Below, piece by piece: positions 60,119-64,000 of a DNA stretch of 64,000 nt. The stretch comes from Sphagnum compactum (lineage: Eukaryota; Bryophyta; Sphagnopsida; Sphagnales): the NCBI GenBank assembly GCA_965153455.1, contig OZ234497.1, positions 6,572,001 through 6,636,000 on the forward strand. Direction: 5' to 3'. A program made the position numbers and the translations under genes. Every line of letters starts with the position of its first letter. The first letter of the stretch is position 1. Below the pieces are notes generated by a model that saw only the letters and a list, made by a program, of their open reading frames with translations, searched no databases and had not been told where the DNA came from.

Positions 60119-60210
60119 ACCTCATTCAAGGTTCTAATGAAAAGAAAAATGTTTACACACCTCATTCAAGGTTCTAATGAAAAGAAAAATGTTTACACAC
60201 CTCATTTTTC
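60119..60210 (+). repeat. Exact 40-bp tandem duplication
   Basis: ACCTCATTCAAGGTTCTAAT plus its following 20 bases (to TTTACAC) occurs twice without a mismatch at 60119-60158 and 60159-60198, with a third partial start at 60199. Identical copies indicate a recent event. Confidence 0.95.
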
Positions 60211-60368
60211 AAATATCCAATAGTTGGTTTCATTTGAGGGCACACCATTTTATAACAAGGAGTGCAAATCCATGGAGCTTTAAAACAAAAAACACTATTC
60301 CAACTTAACCAAGGGAAAAAACGGAATTTCAAAATCTACCTTCAAAAACACTTAGTATGAAGATTTCA

Positions 60369-60468
60369 CTTATCTAGAATGCTGTAAATGAGTTTAGATA
60401 CTTGGGAGTTATAAAGATCTTATCTAGAATGCTGTAAATGAGTTTAGATACTTGGGAGTTATAAAGAT
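60369..60468 (+). repeat. Exact 50-bp tandem duplication
   Basis: CTTATCTAGAATGCTGTAAA and its next 30 bases (to ATAAAGAT) are repeated perfectly: 60369-60418 and 60419-60468. It lies 170 bp from the 40-bp duplication. Confidence 0.95.
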
Positions 60469-60469
60469 G

Positions 60470-62140
60470 GATCCCCTGCTTTGGATTAAAAAAAGCAATC
60501 CAACCACATCCCTATTTGCTAACTATTGAGCAAGTGTAATAAGTGAAACAAGCAAGTCATTACATAATGCACCTCCCGCAACACACACATCCACATCCCT
60601 ATCACACTCAATAATTTGCGTGTAAGAAGTCAATAGAAGCAATTCGTCACATAGCAAGTTCCTTTCCTATTCAGTATTGTGAATGAGTGTAAAGAGTCAA
60701 TAGAAGCGACTCATCACACTAGAGTGCAAGAAAATGTCCCCCATGAGCACAAATTCATGATACTGTTTAGGAACTTTGTGACAGATCTGGGTAACACTTT
60801 TGGCAGCCAAAAGTTCACCATCAATGTGATAGGGTTTTGAGGACCTTGAGCAGCTTTTTCTTGCAGAAACTTAGAATCAAGGGGATGTTGGTATACACTT
60901 GTCTCACATCAGGGAGGCATATAACTAACTATCTGCTTCTCAGGTGGCAAATCTGTTTGATACTTGAATTTGACATCACCTGAATTTACAACTTCCAGTC
61001 CAAATAGTTGATCAAGAGTTCAACCCATGGAGACAATGGCAATTTCACATTCTAGTCTTAGCTTTTAACATGAGTCTGGGGTGTCAAAGTCACTCTTGCA
61101 GCCACACAATGTCAATGAAACACCAGCAAGAGGCCTGTGTTGAATCAATGAGAGAAAACTCTCATGAGGTTAAGAGTACCATTAGCATGAATAAAACCCC
61201 AGCCAATAAAATCCTGTATTTCTCAACTTCTAGCTCGGGCTTTTGAACTATAGGCAAATCCAGTGCCTGTAAATTCCCACCCAATCCACAGAGACAATCC
61301 TGACTTCAGAATGAATCCATCAAGTTTGCACAACAAATGTGTCTGCAAATACATGTAGCATACTACACGAATGTTCACTCATAGAAACACGGGTGATTTC
61401 TGACAGTTCCCTCATCACATAAGATATATTCATAGAATTCATTCTTTTGCTTCTTTACTTAAAAAGTGGCAAGATTGGAATGCTCAAATCTAAGGGGATG
61501 ACAAATGCACTCTTCCAGATTACCATATACTTTTGGTGAAGACAGTAGAAAACACTAGGAATTTTGAGTAGGACTGTAGAGGAGAGCAGCTAAAGCCCCT
61601 TTCCGTAATGAAGTTCAGAGGTGCAGCAAACGTTACCTTCCTTCACTGAAAAAGCCTGTTAGTCTTCCAGTCACTTCTCCAGCGGTATTTCTCTGATGTT
61701 CTTTGGACTCCTATCTGTGGGACAATTTGTGATATCAGGACCTGCACAAAGGAATGTATGGTGCACCCATTATTACATCCACCATTGCAATAAACCTTTC
61801 TCCACTCTCACACTTCTATATTAGGCTGATGACAGCTTATATCCAAGCATAAAAAATGTCAGGTTCTGAATAAGGCCTCTGAACCAACTGAAAGAAACTG
61901 TCTTCTCAGGTTTCAAATGCTTTCGTGACACAACTAGGAGAGTAGTTTCAAATCCATCAATGTCAGTTCATGTTCCAAGAAAAGCTCTCATGATAGCCAA
62001 GCTTCTGCATTAGCATTTGTGGATGCCCTGTCAATCCTGCAGGAGCTTGAATTAAAAAAAGGTGACATTTGAATTGACAGCAGAAAAGAGAGGAAGCATG
62101 AAAGGAAAGAGAAAGAGCGTGGTCCTGAGAGAAAATTACT
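60470..62140. other. Region between CSK and DPH4
   Basis: Composition is less AT-rich than the transposon-filled parts. A minus-strand stretch at about 61015-60870 (QLFGLEVVNSGDVKFKYQTD, then LPPEKQIVSYMPP before a stop) reads like protein but is unidentified. The part next to 62148 is probably the DPH4 3' untranslated region. Confidence 0.35.
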
Positions 62141-62148
62141 TGTGAAAC

Positions 62149-62691
62149 TCAAGATGGGATTGAAGCCCAGAAAAAAACCCGGAGGTGCAAAGAACAGGAG
62201 TGGCAAGGGAGCACTATAGCACACCGCTGCACATGCTCTCCTCCTGAATCCAACCCTGCTTCCTTCAGCTCCGTTTCTGAAACTGCGAAAAACTCGCCGC
62301 ATCTGCACGGATACCAATACTCGAATACTTTTTCTGTTCCTCCTCCTTCGTCTTCTCCGACACTTTCCTCCATCTCCTCCAACATAACTTCTTCCCCAAT
62401 CACACAAGCGCTCTCACTCCTCCTCATGCTTGAGTGGGTCTCTACCCCATCATCGCTCAACAACAGGGTATCATAAGCTGCTCTGGAATCTGCATCCCTC
62501 AACACTTTCCACGCTTCCTGAACTCGAAGAAAGCTAGAAATTGTTCCAGCATGTTGTTGGGAAGAAGAACTCTCTGAAACAGGATCCAATTTATCAGGGT
62601 GAAGAGCAAGAATTGCTGCTCGGTACTTGGCACGAATCTCCCCATAATTTGCATTGGGTGTGACCGCCAACGCTTCATAGTGGGTCACCAT
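62149..62691 (-). CDS. DPH4: DPH4-type J-domain protein with CSL zinc finger (diphthamide synthesis)
   Basis: A single uninterrupted ORF of 180 aa. Residues 3-75 are a J domain: THYEALAV start, helix II AKYRAAILALHPDK with the HPD motif at 31-33, and RVQEAWKVLRDADSRAAYD at the end. An acidic linker (EEVMLEEMEESVGEDEGGG) leads to a CSL-type finger, with Cys129 and Cys131 in YPCRCGEFF and Cys163 and Cys166 in LPCHSCSLHLRV. This order is diagnostic of DPH4 (yeast JJJ3). The family binds zinc or iron and supports the DPH1/DPH2 iron-sulfur step that starts diphthamide formation on eEF2 in the cytosol; the J domain may recruit Hsp70. The start Met is 2 residues before the J-domain core, and no better upstream start is seen. 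The gene is intronless. Confidence 0.92.
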   Translation of the reverse strand: MVTHYEALAVTPNANYGEIRAKYRAAILALHPDKLDPVSESSSSQQHAGTISSFLRVQEAWKVLRDADSRAAYDTLLLSDDGVETHSSMRRSESACVIGEEVMLEEMEESVGEDEGGGTEKVFEYWYPCRCGEFFAVSETELKEAGLDSGGEHVQRCAIVLPCHSCSLHLRVFFWASIPS

Positions 62692-62828
62692 CGCTAGCTG
62701 ATGACAAAACTCTTCTGGGGTCTCTCTCGATCTTCTTCCTCCTCCCCCTGCTGCTGCTCCTTGTTCCCTACAACAACAACAGATGCCATAGGCAAATTCG
62801 CTACATGAGATTGCTAAACGAGAGATTC

Positions 62829-62848
62829 CTAAACCCTAAACCCTGAAC
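62829..62848 (-). promoter_or_regulatory. Telo-box-like repeat upstream of DPH4
   Basis: CTAAACCCTAAACCCTGAAC on the plus strand contains two CCCTAAA-type units, about 140 bp upstream of the DPH4 start. Telo boxes are common in promoters of plant translation-related genes, which fits DPH4. A weaker run (AAACCTTAAAAAACCCTAAAC) lies at 63060-63080. Confidence 0.55.
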
Positions 62849-62899
62849 TTTGAACCCTTAACACTAGATTTGACATCTTGCACTCTCTCCTGAGAACAA

Positions 62900-63700
62900 A
62901 AACCTTTTGTCGCTGCTCGACAACTAGCCTATACAATCTTGTTACAACACGAGAGATCTCTGTCTTCCAGATGTGTCTCACAACTCTTCACATAACATCT
63001 TCAACTCCATCTTTGGAGAAAATGGTCCCAGTGGTAGCTCTTATAGTTCACCGAAGCCCTAAACCTTAAAAAACCCTAAACTGTGTTTCCATTGAGTTCC
63101 CCCAAGGGTTCCCATCAAGTTCTCAATGCGTTCCTCAACATGTTCCCAATAGCAGCACACTTTTGTCCCATATGGTATATACTGTAGTACATGGGCAGTT
63201 CCAACTTTCAACACATGTCTCTCCAAATAATTAGATTATTTTTGAAGATTCTATGGCAAAAAAGAATATTTCAAAAGAATGTTTTTTTTCCTTCACAATT
63301 TTTTTTTCTTTGCAAATAATATTTTTTGACAATGCTACAAATAATATATCGTAGTACCTTTTCAGGTTTGGCAAAAATTATATTATTTTTTAAATGCCAA
63401 AATTTTAGAAAATTAAGGTCCCTTCCCATTGAAAATTTTAAAAATTATTATTTATCACTGCCAAAATTTCATAGGATTCCTAAACTATTAATTATTTTTC
63501 TTCTTTGTTGCATTTTTTTAGTAGGTTTTTAGGTATTGCATTGACATTCTAATGCAAATTGTTGCAACTTCAATACATTCGTACTAGTGTGAACCCCGTG
63601 CCTAATGCACAGGTGTGTGTGTATTTGATGGTACATATTACAAAATTACAATTACAAACTATAGTTTCAAAATAACGGCGTCCGCATAGTTTCACATAGC
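62900..63700. other. Intergenic DNA
   Basis: Returns to AT-rich after about 63200. It contains an imperfect hairpin CCCGTGCCTAATGCACAGG (63596-63614), a shape often seen near plant repeat termini. No gene recognised. Confidence 0.4.
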
Positions 63701-64000
63701 CAAACAAAACGGCCACTCTCAAGGGCCGCCCGTTCGCCTGGTTCCAGACCGGTTGATTTTATTCCCTCCCATGCACCGCACCGTTTTGGTTACCTTGTCG
63801 CCTACGTCAGTGCGCTTACACCCCTGCTGCCTCCTGGAAGCTTTGCTTGTAGCGGCAGCGATGGCGTCCCTTGGTCTACACCTCCTCCTCGTTGCTTCTC
63901 CTTCATCTTCTGTAGGAACCCAATAGCCCGTTACTGTCACCTCCTGTTCCGCTGTCTCGTGTGCTTGGTTGCCAAAGAGTGTGCTGTGTCCACTGTTGCG
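63700..64000. other. GC-rich island at the window end, possible start of another gene
   Basis: Composition jumps from AT-rich to GC-rich at about 63680. A plus-strand ATG at 63860 opens MASLGLHLLLVASPSSS, which resembles a targeting peptide, before a GTAGGA that could be a splice donor (63912). A minus-strand ORF at 63940-63719 also fits. The window ends before either can be judged. Confidence 0.3.

Overview
This is a nuclear window from a land plant. Its genes carry spliceosomal introns (GT...AG) and encode a photosystem I antenna protein and a chloroplast sensor kinase. Short runs of the plant telomere heptamer (CCCTAAA) occur near two promoters. The AT-rich DNA between genes is filled with heavily mutated transposons (Helitron, hAT, LINE, gag-like, MITE). 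Small introns inside very long decayed intergenic DNA would suit a large non-model genome such as a fern, lycophyte, bryophyte or gymnosperm, but the sequence does not fix the lineage.

Four genes look intact. LHCA2 (+, 17373-19336, 5 exons, 273 aa) is a light-harvesting protein of photosystem I. Glutaminyl-tRNA synthetase (-, 33509-25831, 23 exons, 795 aa) rebuilds completely with every splice junction in frame. A chloroplast sensor kinase, CSK (+, 55141-58783, 9 exons, about 634 aa), has an intact ATP-binding N box but no His in its H box. A DPH4-type J-domain/CSL zinc-finger protein (-, 62691-62149, one exon, 180 aa) belongs to diphthamide synthesis. LHCA2 and CSK both serve photosynthesis, and GlnRS and DPH4 both serve translation, but nothing suggests a cluster: they are separate genes divided by repeats.

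Layout. 1-4.2 kb: decayed Helitron with an OTU domain. 6.3-7.6 kb: unidentified decayed coding DNA. 8.6-8.9 kb: 41-bp minisatellite. 12.3-14.6 kb: hAT transposase pseudogene (-). 17-19.8 kb: LHCA2. 23.8-24.8 kb: LINE 3' end. 25.8-33.5 kb: GlnRS, with a 45-bp promoter-side repeat at 33.8-34.0 kb. 34.9-35.6 kb: unidentified decayed ORF. 40.7-41.6 kb: gag-like zinc-knuckle ORF. 41.7-42.9 kb: second hAT-like pseudogene (-). 43.5 and 50.3 kb: two inverted copies of a MITE. 44.9-45.9 kb: unidentified decayed ORF (-). 47.5 kb: broken GIY-YIG domain. 52.2-53.4 kb: tandem satellite of about 330 bp. 55.1-58.8 kb: CSK. 60.1-60.5 kb: two exact tandem duplications. 62.1-62.7 kb: DPH4. The last kilobase ends in a GC-rich island that may begin another gene.

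The most unusual items are: two tRNA-like sequences whose closing stems differ in sequence but stay paired; an in-frame, stop-free 207-nt intron in CSK; the CSK H box without His; and several decayed reading frames that read as protein but match no family I know.
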